Source of the DNA: an uncultured Oscillospiraceae bacterium
Lineage (GTDB): Bacteria > Bacillota > Clostridia > Oscillospirales > Acutalibacteraceae
Assembly: GCA_900546895.1 (NCBI GenBank)
Contig: UREO01000028.1
Coordinates: 1-15,476 of the forward strand
Length of the DNA: 15,476 bases
Direction: 5' to 3'
Position 1 is the first letter of the stretch; every line of letters starts with the position of its first letter. A program made the position numbers and the translations under genes. Below the pieces are notes generated by a model, which was given only the letters and a program-made list of their open reading frames with translations, had not been told where the DNA came from and made no database searches. Positions 6,955 through 12,148 of the stretch are shown here, piece after piece.

Positions 6955-7685
6955 TTTTCTCCTTCTTTATCTATCGTTGAATTATGATCATCACCAAACT
7001 GACCGGACCGCAGCCGCTCAATCTGATTGATTGTCACCTTTCTTCCTTCGCGGGTAATGACGCCTGTATCGGATAAATCATCGAAAGCGCGGTACAGGGA
7101 AGCGCGTCCGATGTTCAGCGTATTGGCAAGCTGCGTCAGCGTACACGGCAGTTCCAATACAAGGGAATATTCATTCTGAGCGGACAGCGAAAGGAGGAAT
7201 GTTGCCAGACGGCAAACAGCCGTTCCTCCGGTAAAATTATCAATTCTGCTATTTAAGAAACAGATTCGGTCTGACAGATAGCTGATGTAATTCTCAGCAA
7301 TGCCGGTATGGTTCTCAAAAAGCTCGTGCAGAAGCTGCTGGGACAAAAACAAAACGCGGCTCTTCTTGACAGCGATAATCTCGGAGACATACCGGCGCGA
7401 ATTGTTGAAAAGGCAGGCGACTCCAAAAATTCCTCCCGAATAAAAGGTATTCATAATAAGATTTTCGTTTTCCGGCTTCATGGCCTTTACAACCCCGGAA
7501 AAAACGATTCCCAGACTTTTTTTATAATTGCTTCTGGTGTATATTTTCTCACCGGCTTCGTATTCCATACAACTACATTCGCTGTTTTGAAAAGCGGCTT
7601 CCGCTACGCCCTTTTCAATCCCATTAAACAGAAAACTCTGTGCCAGCAGCAGACCGTATTTGTGTTGCTTTTTAATTGATTCCAT
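6951..7685 (-). CDS. Crp/Fnr-family transcriptional regulator
   Basis: Likely controls its own operon, which encodes the importer. The 244 residues start with a cyclic-nucleotide-binding-like beta barrel (about 20-140, with GIVFSGVVKAM and GGIFGVACLF). A dimerisation helix follows, then a winged helix-turn-helix (about 175-235, TLTQLANTLNIGRASLYRAF). The barrel lacks the Arg-Ser signature for cAMP, and there is no FNR-type N-terminal cysteine cluster, so the ligand is unknown and probably not cAMP or an iron-sulfur cluster. The C-terminus is unusually hydrophilic (DDHNSTIDKEGEK). The stop overlaps the lipoprotein start by 4 bases. The ribosome site (AAAGTG) is weak even though the promoter is perfect, which suggests the regulator is kept at a low level. 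Confidence 0.9.
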   Translation of the reverse strand: MESIKKQHKYGLLLAQSFLFNGIEKGVAEAAFQNSECSCMEYEAGEKIYTRSNYKKSLGIVFSGVVKAMKPENENLIMNTFYSGGIFGVACLFNNSRRYVSEIIAVKKSRVLFLSQQLLHELFENHTGIAENYISYLSDRICFLNSRIDNFTGGTAVCRLATFLLSLSAQNEYSLVLELPCTLTQLANTLNIGRASLYRAFDDLSDTGVITREGRKVTINQIERLRSGQFGDDHNSTIDKEGEK

Positions 7686-7726
7686 AAATGTTCACTTTCT
7701 GTTTCATTTGATACACTTTTCATACT

Positions 7727-7755
7727 ATTATAAGCATTTTATCGAAATCTGTCAA
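7727..7755 (-). promoter_or_regulatory. Perfect consensus sigma-A promoter of the regulator/ABC operon
   Basis: On the minus strand TTGACA (7755-7750) is followed after exactly 17 bases by TATAAT (7732-7727), matching consensus at all twelve positions. Transcription would begin near 7720, leaving a leader of about 35 bases, too short for a riboswitch. A promoter this strong usually needs repression, which fits an autoregulating first gene, but no clear Crp/Fnr palindrome was found. Confidence 0.9.
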
Positions 7756-7763
7756 TATAAAAG

Positions 7764-7794
7764 CAAAAAAGAGCACTGCAAAAAGCAGTACTCT
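7764..7794 (-). terminator. Intrinsic terminator after the zinc-ribbon gene
   Basis: On the minus strand AGAGTACTGC (7794-7785), loop TTTTT, and GCAGTGCTCT (7779-7770) form a 10-bp stem with one G-T pair, followed by six T residues (7769-7764). It closes the efp/zinc-ribbon unit just before the next operon's promoter. Confidence 0.92.
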
Positions 7795-7814
7795 TTCCCT
7801 TCAAGAAAAACTTT

Positions 7815-8228
7815 TTATTCGTGATTGCAGTCCTCGCAACCGCAATCGCATTCCTCTTCGTCAATATCGAATTCCAGTGTTTCGCCACAATTCGGGCAGT
7901 CCATCTGACCATCCTCAATAATATCTTCGGACAGGCAAATCGTCTCATGGCAATTCGGACAGGTTACTTCATAGTAGCAGTCCCCGTCGTCCTCATCGTC
8001 GTCTTCGTCCTCATAAAAATCCTCTTCCAGAGAACCGAGATCCTCGTCAACCGCATCCAGTTGGTCAGCCATGTCGTCAAAGTTGTCCTGCATGTCGGAT
8101 ACGGATGTTGCCATATCGTCCAATAAATCAATTATTGCGTTAATGACCTTTACTTCCTTTTTGTTCTCATCAAGCTCAAGGCCTTCCGCAAGGCCGCGAA
8201 TGTAAGCAACCTTCTCTGTGTTTGTCAT
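7815..8228 (-). CDS. Acidic zinc-ribbon protein, CD1247-like
   Basis: A 137-residue cytoplasmic protein of unknown function. The N-terminal about 60 residues (MTNTEKVAYIRGLAEGLELD, then a helical acidic stretch with IIDLLDDMATSVSDMQDNFDDM) match what I recall as the CD1247 N-terminal domain of Clostridia. A run almost wholly Asp/Glu (EEDFYEDEDDDEDDGD) follows. A zinc ribbon comes next, with CPNCHE and CPNCGETLEF as ligand pairs, then a Cys-rich tail (CDCGCEDCNHE) that could bind further metal. AAGGAGG (8236-8242) at ideal spacing fixes the ATG at 8228. It lies 46 bases downstream of efp on the same strand with no terminator between, so co-transcription with efp is likely. The function is not known; the acidity and zinc motif suggest protein or nucleic-acid contacts. 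Confidence 0.82.
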   Translation of the reverse strand: MTNTEKVAYIRGLAEGLELDENKKEVKVINAIIDLLDDMATSVSDMQDNFDDMADQLDAVDEDLGSLEEDFYEDEDDDEDDGDCYYEVTCPNCHETICLSEDIIEDGQMDCPNCGETLEFDIDEEECDCGCEDCNHE

Positions 8229-8274
8229 AATTCTGCCTCCTTAAACATCATTTACTGAACATGCATAGTGTTGG

Positions 8275-8832
8275 TTATGCGCGTTCCATATATTCGCCGG
8301 TACGAGTATCAATTCTGATTCTTTCGCCTTCCTCGATAAACAGAGGAACATTGATTTCAGCACCGGTTTCGACTGTAGCAGGTTTCAGGGCGTTGGTCGC
8401 CGTGTTGCCCTTAAAGCCCGGGTCCGTTTTTGTGATTTCCAACTCGACAAAGTTCGGCGGCTCAACACCGAAAACATTGCCTTTGTAGGAAAGCACCTTG
8501 CAGGTCATATTCTCCAGAACAAATTTGAAGTTATCGCCGAGAACGCTTTGGTTGATCGGAGTCTGCTCAAAGGTCTCCAGATCCATGAAATAATAGAGGT
8601 CGCCGTCATTATAAAGATATTGCATATCCTTACGCTCAATATAAGCGGCAGGGTATTTATCGTTTGGGTTAAAAGTTCTTTCTGTTACGCTTCCGGTAAT
8701 GACGTTTCTGATTTTGGTGCGGACAAAAGCCGCGCCCTTTCCCGGCTTAACATGCTGGAATTCAATAATGGAAACGACGTTTCCGTCCATTTCAAAGGTA
8801 ACGCCATTTCTAAAATCGCCTGCAGATATCAT
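8275..8832 (-). CDS. efp: Translation elongation factor P
   Basis: Binds ribosomes stalled at polyproline stretches and stimulates peptide-bond formation. The 185 residues show the three-domain EF-P layout: a KOW-like domain I with the conserved loop HVKPGKGAAFVRTK, whose tip Lys (PGKG) contacts the P-site tRNA, then two OB domains ending in the typical EGERIRIDTRTGEYMERA. The start ATG at 8832 is used because the GGAGG inside ATGGAGGACAATACG lies 8 bases upstream; the ATG at 8847 is part of that ribosome site. It has its own promoter (8866-8894). In many Clostridia an M24 aminopeptidase gene lies between aroQ and efp; here it is absent. Confidence 0.96.
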   Translation of the reverse strand: MISAGDFRNGVTFEMDGNVVSIIEFQHVKPGKGAAFVRTKIRNVITGSVTERTFNPNDKYPAAYIERKDMQYLYNDGDLYYFMDLETFEQTPINQSVLGDNFKFVLENMTCKVLSYKGNVFGVEPPNFVELEITKTDPGFKGNTATNALKPATVETGAEINVPLFIEEGERIRIDTRTGEYMERA

Positions 8833-8865
8833 CGTATTGTCCTCCAATTATTTTTTCCGACTATC

Positions 8866-8894
8866 ATCTTATAATAATTTCAGAAATTTTTCAA
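8866..8894 (-). promoter_or_regulatory. Promoter of efp
   Basis: Minus strand TTGAAA (8894-8889), 17-base spacer, TAAGAT (8871-8866). This differs from consensus at one position in the -35 box and two in the -10 box. It lies between aroQ and efp, so efp can be expressed independently of the genes upstream. Confidence 0.65.
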
Positions 8895-8910
8895 GATATT
8901 TTTTACGGAA

Positions 8911-9348
8911 CTACATTAAATCCCTTAATGCCGCCAGCGCCAGAAAATAGCTGTTTTTCCCGAACCCGGAAATCTGGCCGGCGCACACTTCGGATATCAC
9001 GCTTTTATGCCGGAAATCCTCACGCGCGTAAATGTTGCTCATGTGGGTTTCCACGAAAGGAATTCTGACACAGGCGATCGCATCGCGCAGCGCATAGCTG
9101 TAATGCGTAAGGGCTCCGGCGTTGATCACCACGCCCTGATAGGTCCCGCGCGCGCCGTGAATTTTGTCAATCAGATCGCCTTCGTGATTGGACTGGAAAA
9201 TATCACAGTCGTAATCCAGCTTCTTAGCATTCTCAATAATCTGAAGATGAATACTTTCGGCAGTTTCGTCCCCGTAAACGCCCTTTTCCCGGACCCCGAC
9301 CATATTGAGGTTTGGCCCAAGAAGCACAAGAACCCTTTTTCTGCTCAT
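8911..9348 (-). CDS. aroQ: 3-dehydroquinate dehydratase, type II
   Basis: Third step of the shikimate pathway: dehydrates 3-dehydroquinate to 3-dehydroshikimate. The 145 residues follow the dodecameric type II fold closely: LGPNLNMVGVRE near the N-terminus, the catalytic Tyr in GVYGDE, QSNHEG, NAGALTHYSYALRDAI (substrate-binding Asn and the catalytic-loop His region), ETHMSNI, and the C-terminal ISGFGKNSYFLAL. Length is standard. The ATG at 9348 follows the yqeG-like stop by 12 bases, with AGGTG as ribosome site, so the two genes form one unit. No other aro genes are nearby. Confidence 0.95.
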   Translation of the reverse strand: MSRKRVLVLLGPNLNMVGVREKGVYGDETAESIHLQIIENAKKLDYDCDIFQSNHEGDLIDKIHGARGTYQGVVINAGALTHYSYALRDAIACVRIPFVETHMSNIYAREDFRHKSVISEVCAGQISGFGKNSYFLALAALRDLM

Positions 9349-9360
9349 TTAAACACCTTC

Positions 9361-9876
9361 TCAACCAAAATATTTCTTTCCACGCCCCGTTGCTTTGATT
9401 ATGTAGCGGATCGGTTTTTCCAAACCACGGCGTATTTTGAAAGAAAACGATTTTTCCCTGCCCGTTGGAACGAGCAGAATTGATTTCATAAACGACAAAT
9501 TGGAGCCTACTATATCCGTAAAAACCTGATCCCCCACTACGACCGCTTCATTGCGCTTGACTCCCATTTTACGGATGGCGCGGAAATACCCCAGGGGGAT
9601 CGGCTTTAAGGAAAGGGACAAAAAAGGAAGACCGTATTTTGCCGCAAATGGTTCAACCCGTTTTTTAGAATTGTTTGACATAATGATAATGCTGATACCG
9701 TTTTCGCGCATGTGGCGTGTCCACTCCACAGTCCCCTCGAAAGGAGTCGGAGAACCGTGATTAGCCAAGGTGTTATCCACATCGAGAATAAGCGCCCGGG
9801 CGTGCATGGCACGGATCAGTTCCGGAGTAATATCCGTAACTTTGTCCACAGCAACAGTAGGCAGAAACAATGCCAA
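9361..9876 (-). CDS. yqeG: YqeG-family HAD phosphatase (subfamily IIIA)
   Basis: Small HAD-superfamily hydrolase related to bacterial YqeG and eukaryotic Gep4-type phosphatidylglycerophosphate phosphatases, so a role in phospholipid synthesis is plausible but unproven. The 171 residues contain the nucleophile motif LDVDNTL (DxDxT), motif II in IIIMSNNSKKR, the Lys/Pro segment SLKPIP, and motif III VVGDQVFTDI with the metal-binding Asp. The start is TTG at 9876: GGAGG lies 8 bases upstream, whereas the nearby ATG at 9883 is in another frame that soon stops. No promoter is evident between the rpsU terminator (ending 9923) and this gene, so it may depend on read-through. Confidence 0.88.
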   Translation of the reverse strand: MALFLPTVAVDKVTDITPELIRAMHARALILDVDNTLANHGSPTPFEGTVEWTRHMRENGISIIIMSNNSKKRVEPFAAKYGLPFLSLSLKPIPLGYFRAIRKMGVKRNEAVVVGDQVFTDIVGSNLSFMKSILLVPTGREKSFSFKIRRGLEKPIRYIIKATGRGKKYFG

Positions 9877-9922
9877 TCGCCATACCTCCGTTCCTCCATT
9901 TCGGAGAAAATAAAATCAGGCT

Positions 9923-9950
9923 AAAAAAGCGGGCAATCAAGCCCGCTTTT
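9923..9950 (-). terminator. Intrinsic terminator after rpsU
   Basis: On the minus strand AAAAGCGGGC (9950-9941), loop TTGATT, GCCCGCTTTT (9934-9925) and further T residues form a 10-bp stem with a U tract. Located 21 bases after the rpsU stop and 47 bases before yqeG. Confidence 0.92.
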
Positions 9951-9970
9951 CCGAATCATCTTTTGTACTG

Positions 9971-10147
9971 TTACTTAAACTTGCGCTTGCGGGCTGCTTC
10001 GGACTTCTTTTTACGCTTAACAGAAGGCTTCTCATAAGCTTCTCTCTTACGAACCTCAGCAATAACCCCGGCTCTTGCGCACTGTTTCTTAAATCTTCTC
10101 AGAGCACTGTCCAAGGACTCATTGTCTTTAATTCTAATTTCAGCCAT
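9971..10147 (-). CDS. rpsU: 30S ribosomal protein S21
   Basis: Small basic ribosomal protein of the 30S platform near the anti-Shine-Dalgarno region of 16S rRNA, involved in translation initiation. The minus strand from ATG at 10147 to TAA at 9971 encodes 58 residues starting MAEIRIKDNESLDSALRRFK, the typical S21 N-terminus, and ending with an Arg/Lys-rich tail (RKRKFK). Length is normal for Firmicutes. GGGAGG lies about 10 bases upstream. It has its own perfect promoter and terminator, so it is mainly monocistronic. The leader also holds a small CCGCC/GGCAGG hairpin near 10166-10180, close to the ribosome site, which might matter for control. Confidence 0.97.
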   Translation of the reverse strand: MAEIRIKDNESLDSALRRFKKQCARAGVIAEVRKREAYEKPSVKRKKKSEAARKRKFK

Positions 10148-10210
10148 TTATCTTTTCCCTCCCATCCGCCATAAGGCAGGGGTATTAGTAAATCATATTA
10201 CATAAAAATA

Positions 10211-10239
10211 ATTATACATAACACACCGGAATATGTCAA
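10211..10239 (-). promoter_or_regulatory. Perfect consensus promoter of rpsU
   Basis: Minus strand TTGACA (10239-10234), 17-base spacer, TATAAT (10216-10211). Start site near 10204, giving a leader of about 57 bases. Divergent from the tRNA-Trp promoter 50 bases away. Confidence 0.9.
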
Positions 10240-10288
10240 GCCCAATGTGCTAACTTTGAACAACTTCGAGCAAGTTATGAAATTTGTA

Positions 10289-10317
10289 TTGACAGGAAAA
10301 ACAGAAAATGATAAGAT
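10289..10317 (+). promoter_or_regulatory. Promoter of tRNA-Trp
   Basis: TTGACA (10289-10294), 17-base spacer, TAAGAT (10312-10317). Predicted start near 10324, about 24 bases before the mature tRNA. Confidence 0.75.
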
Positions 10318-10347
10318 AATATCCGCAGTCTGAAAAGAAAATCATAT

Positions 10348-10423
10348 AGGGGTATAGCTCAGTTGGTAGAGCAGTGGTCTCCAAAACCACGTGCCGAGGG
10401 TTCAAATCCTTCTGCCCCTGCCA
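10348..10423 (+). tRNA. tRNA-Trp (anticodon CCA)
   Basis: A 76-base cloverleaf can be folded by hand. The acceptor AGGGGTA pairs with TGCCCCT (one G-T pair). The D arm is GCTC/GAGC. The anticodon stem GTGGT/ACCAC (10374-10378 with 10386-10390) encloses a loop with CCA at 10381-10383. The T arm is centred on GGTTCAAATCC. Discriminator G at 10420 is followed by an encoded CCA (10421-10423). Confidence 0.97.
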
Positions 10424-10427
10424 GTCA

Positions 10428-10467
10428 AGAGTCTTGATACGCAATGCGCGTACAGGGCTCTTTTTTT
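10428..10467 (+). terminator. Intrinsic terminator after tRNA-Trp
   Basis: AGAGTCTTG (10428-10436) pairs with CAGGGCTCT (10453-10461). An inner TACGC/GCGTA stem (10438-10442 with 10448-10452) lies inside, and seven T residues follow. Begins 5 bases after the tRNA. Confidence 0.9.
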
Positions 10468-10483
10468 AACTTTGCACAAGATT

Positions 10484-10514
10484 CGCCCACACCGCTTTGT
10501 GGGCGTGTTTTTTT
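10484..10514 (+). terminator. Second tandem terminator after tRNA-Trp
   Basis: CGCCCACA (10484-10491), loop CCGCTT, TGTGGGCG (10498-10505), then TG and seven T residues on the plus strand. It lies just past the end of the convergent minus-strand pseudogene, but the T tract is on the plus strand, so it mainly backs up the first terminator. Confidence 0.8.
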
Positions 10515-10528
10515 GCGTCCAAAATAAA

Positions 10529-10716
10529 TCAGCCATCATTTTCCCTGTCAAAAAGGTCGTTGACAAGCGGCAGAATATTGATTACCGGCTCTTCGCAGGG
10601 GTGGACGCTTTTGATCTCCCGATTTTCCCCGCCCCCACACGGCTTAAAGCATACCGGATAGGAACCACAAACTCCTCCGGCACAAAAATTTCCAGCTTTA
10701 TTACACGGAACTCCAA
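10529..10716 (-). pseudogene. Broken gene for a small Nif3/YqfO-related protein (internal deletion and frameshift)
   Basis: From a TTG at 10716 with AGGGGG 7 bases upstream, the minus strand encodes EFRVIKLEIFVPEEF and then a helix ending GAGKIG. This is the start of the small ferredoxin-fold proteins related to the Nif3/YqfO insert domain. That frame stops at 10582. Shifting frame at about 10615-10622 gives REIKSVHPCEEPVINILPL and on to a stop at 10529; HPYEEPVI is the usual C-terminal motif of the same family. The middle of the protein (roughly 40-50 residues) is missing, so an internal deletion shifted the frame. In intact relatives the product is about 100-115 residues of uncertain function. 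It begins 11 bases after the LURP-one-like stop and was probably co-transcribed with it. Confidence 0.65.
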
Positions 10717-10727
10717 CGGTAAGCCCC

Positions 10728-11210
10728 CTAATGGTTGGACTCGTTATGCAAACAGTTGTCAATGGCAATCACCATGCTGGTAAAGAATGCGGCGTCCTCC
10801 GGATTTGCCACCGTCAGGCAGTAAGTATCTCCCCACGAAAGCCATTTTTTATGAATTTCACCGAAAACCTGTCCGTTGTGATAAATGGAAAAATCCATTT
10901 CCATAAAGCCGCCCTCAATTTCAAAATCGCCGTAGCTGCTCTGCACATTCAGCCTTGGGGTGAAGAAGGAAAACTCCTTCTTAATCCTCGCACAAAACTG
11001 TTCCCCGACAAAAATTTCATATTCAGGCAGAAAGGTCAGCACCTTCTGTTTAATATAATATAGCTCTCTGCCCGTCAAATCATACAGATGGATTTTCGCT
11101 CCCCAGCTGAAAAGCTCTCCCTCCACCATATAAACCGGTTCGCCAAGCTCATTGCAGACACTGTATTTATCTTTCAAAGAAAATGTTTTTTGCTTAATGT
11201 ACAGGTCCAA
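10728..11210 (-). CDS. LURP-one-related / YxjI-like protein (tubby C2 fold)
   Basis: A 160-residue protein of the LURP-one-related family (bacterial YxjI), which share a membrane-tethering beta barrel with tubby and phospholipid scramblases; the bacterial function is not established. Typical features are the opening MDLYIKQKTFSLKDKYSV, the strand pair GEPVYMVEGELFSWGAKIHLYD, YYIKQKVLTFLPEYEIF, the repeated strands through MEMDFSIYHNGQVFGEIHKK, and a C-terminal helix FTSMVIAIDNCLHN. There is no signal peptide or membrane segment. The start is TTG at 11210, set by a GGAGG 7 bases upstream. A probable promoter lies at 11262-11289. The downstream gene, 11 bases after the stop, is a wreck. Confidence 0.85.
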   Translation of the reverse strand: MDLYIKQKTFSLKDKYSVCNELGEPVYMVEGELFSWGAKIHLYDLTGRELYYIKQKVLTFLPEYEIFVGEQFCARIKKEFSFFTPRLNVQSSYGDFEIEGGFMEMDFSIYHNGQVFGEIHKKWLSWGDTYCLTVANPEDAAFFTSMVIAIDNCLHNESNH

Positions 11211-11261
11211 AGAAATACCTCCATTATCAGGCGGGCAGTGTCGTTCCGCTCATTTATATTT

Positions 11262-11289
11262 ATTTTATCATAAACAGAAGAATATGCAA
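11262..11289 (-). promoter_or_regulatory. Putative promoter of the LURP-one-like gene
   Basis: Minus strand TTGCAT (11289-11284), 16-base spacer, TAAAAT (11267-11262). Reasonable but not exact match; start near 11255. Confidence 0.4.
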
Positions 11290-11333
11290 GCGTGACTTTT
11301 ATTTTCCCAATCGGAATGATTACAGATTTGTTG

Positions 11334-11362
11334 TTGTTTTCATACGAGAATCATATTAAAAT
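11334..11362 (+). promoter_or_regulatory. Putative promoter of the MacB-like operon
   Basis: TTGTTT (11334-11339), 17-base spacer, TAAAAT (11357-11362), with an AT-rich region downstream. Start near 11369, about 54 bases before the first gene. No two-component or repressor gene is adjacent. Confidence 0.45.
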
Positions 11363-11422
11363 AGAAATTACCAAAATATTTCTTTTTTTACTTTAATATT
11401 GATTTAAGTTTGGAGAATCCGT

Positions 11423-12148
11423 ATGAGCCTGATTTGTTTAAAAGATGTCCGCAAGGTTTACCATGTGGACAAAGAAAAAATTGTAGCACTCGGCCGAATC
11501 AATATCACGATCGAGCCTCGGGAAATTTGCTGCGTGCTTGGGACCTCCGGCTCCGGAAAATCGACTCTGCTGAATATGATGGCGGGACTGGAGAAGGCAA
11601 CCAAGGGCAGTATTATCATTGACGGAAAGGATGTCACGAATTTCTCCGAAAAACAGTGGGCGCTGTTCCGGCAGAAAAGCATTGGTTTCGTCTTTCAATC
11701 CTACAATCTGATGCCGACGATGACCGCAATCGAAAATGTGGCGATGCCCCTGATGTTCAAGGGCATGAGCAAAAACGAGCGGATCAAAAGGGCGGTACAT
11801 ATGCTGAAAATCGTCAACCTGGGCGACCGGCTGCTGCATAAGCCGACACAGATGAGCGGCGGACAGCAGCAGCGGGTAGGAATCGCCCGCGCGTTTATCG
11901 CGCGGCCCAAAATTGTGTTTGCGGACGAACCCACAGGCAATCTGGACAGCAGGACCAGCCGTGAGGTAATGGAAATCATGGTGGCCATGGCAAAGAAATA
12001 CCATGAGACTTTGATTATTGTAACGCACGACAGGGAAATCGCCAAATATGCCGACCGGGTGATTACGATCCACGACGGCAGCGTGCAGAGCGACGTAAGG
12101 AACCTGTCTGTTAACAGTGGGGTAAACGAGGAGGAACTAAGTTCATGA
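11423..12148 (+). CDS. ABC transporter ATP-binding protein, LolD/MacB type
   Basis: Cytoplasmic ATPase of a mechanotransmission-type (type VII) ABC system, working with the FtsX-like permease at the end of the operon. The 241 residues contain Walker A GTSGSGKST (40-48), the Q-loop FQSYNLMPTMTAIENV, signature MSGGQQQR, Walker B VFADEPTGNLDS and the switch His in VTHD. DEPTGNLD and the Q-loop wording are hallmarks of the LolD/MacB/FtsE/YknY group. TTGGAG seven bases before ATG fixes the start. The C-terminal tail after the ATPase core (SDVRNLSVNSGVNEEELSS) is extra and polar. The stop overlaps the next gene's ATG by 4 bases (ATGA), so the three genes are translationally coupled. Confidence 0.93.
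   Translation: MSLICLKDVRKVYHVDKEKIVALGRINITIEPREICCVLGTSGSGKSTLLNMMAGLEKATKGSIIIDGKDVTNFSEKQWALFRQKSIGFVFQSYNLMPTMTAIENVAMPLMFKGMSKNERIKRAVHMLKIVNLGDRLLHKPTQMSGGQQQRVGIARAFIARPKIVFADEPTGNLDSRTSREVMEIMVAMAKKYHETLIIVTHDREIAKYADRVITIHDGSVQSDVRNLSVNSGVNEEELSS

Noticed and set aside
7686..7764. Crp/Fnr operator or riboswitch upstream of the importer operon
   Set aside because: No convincing TGTGA-N6-TCACA or TTGAT-N4-ATCAA palindrome could be found, and the leader of about 35 bases is too short for a riboswitch.
10391..10783. Plus-strand open frame of 130 codons
   Set aside because: Begins inside tRNA-Trp, crosses two terminators and overlaps the broken Nif3-like gene and the LURP-one-like gene end; no ribosome site.
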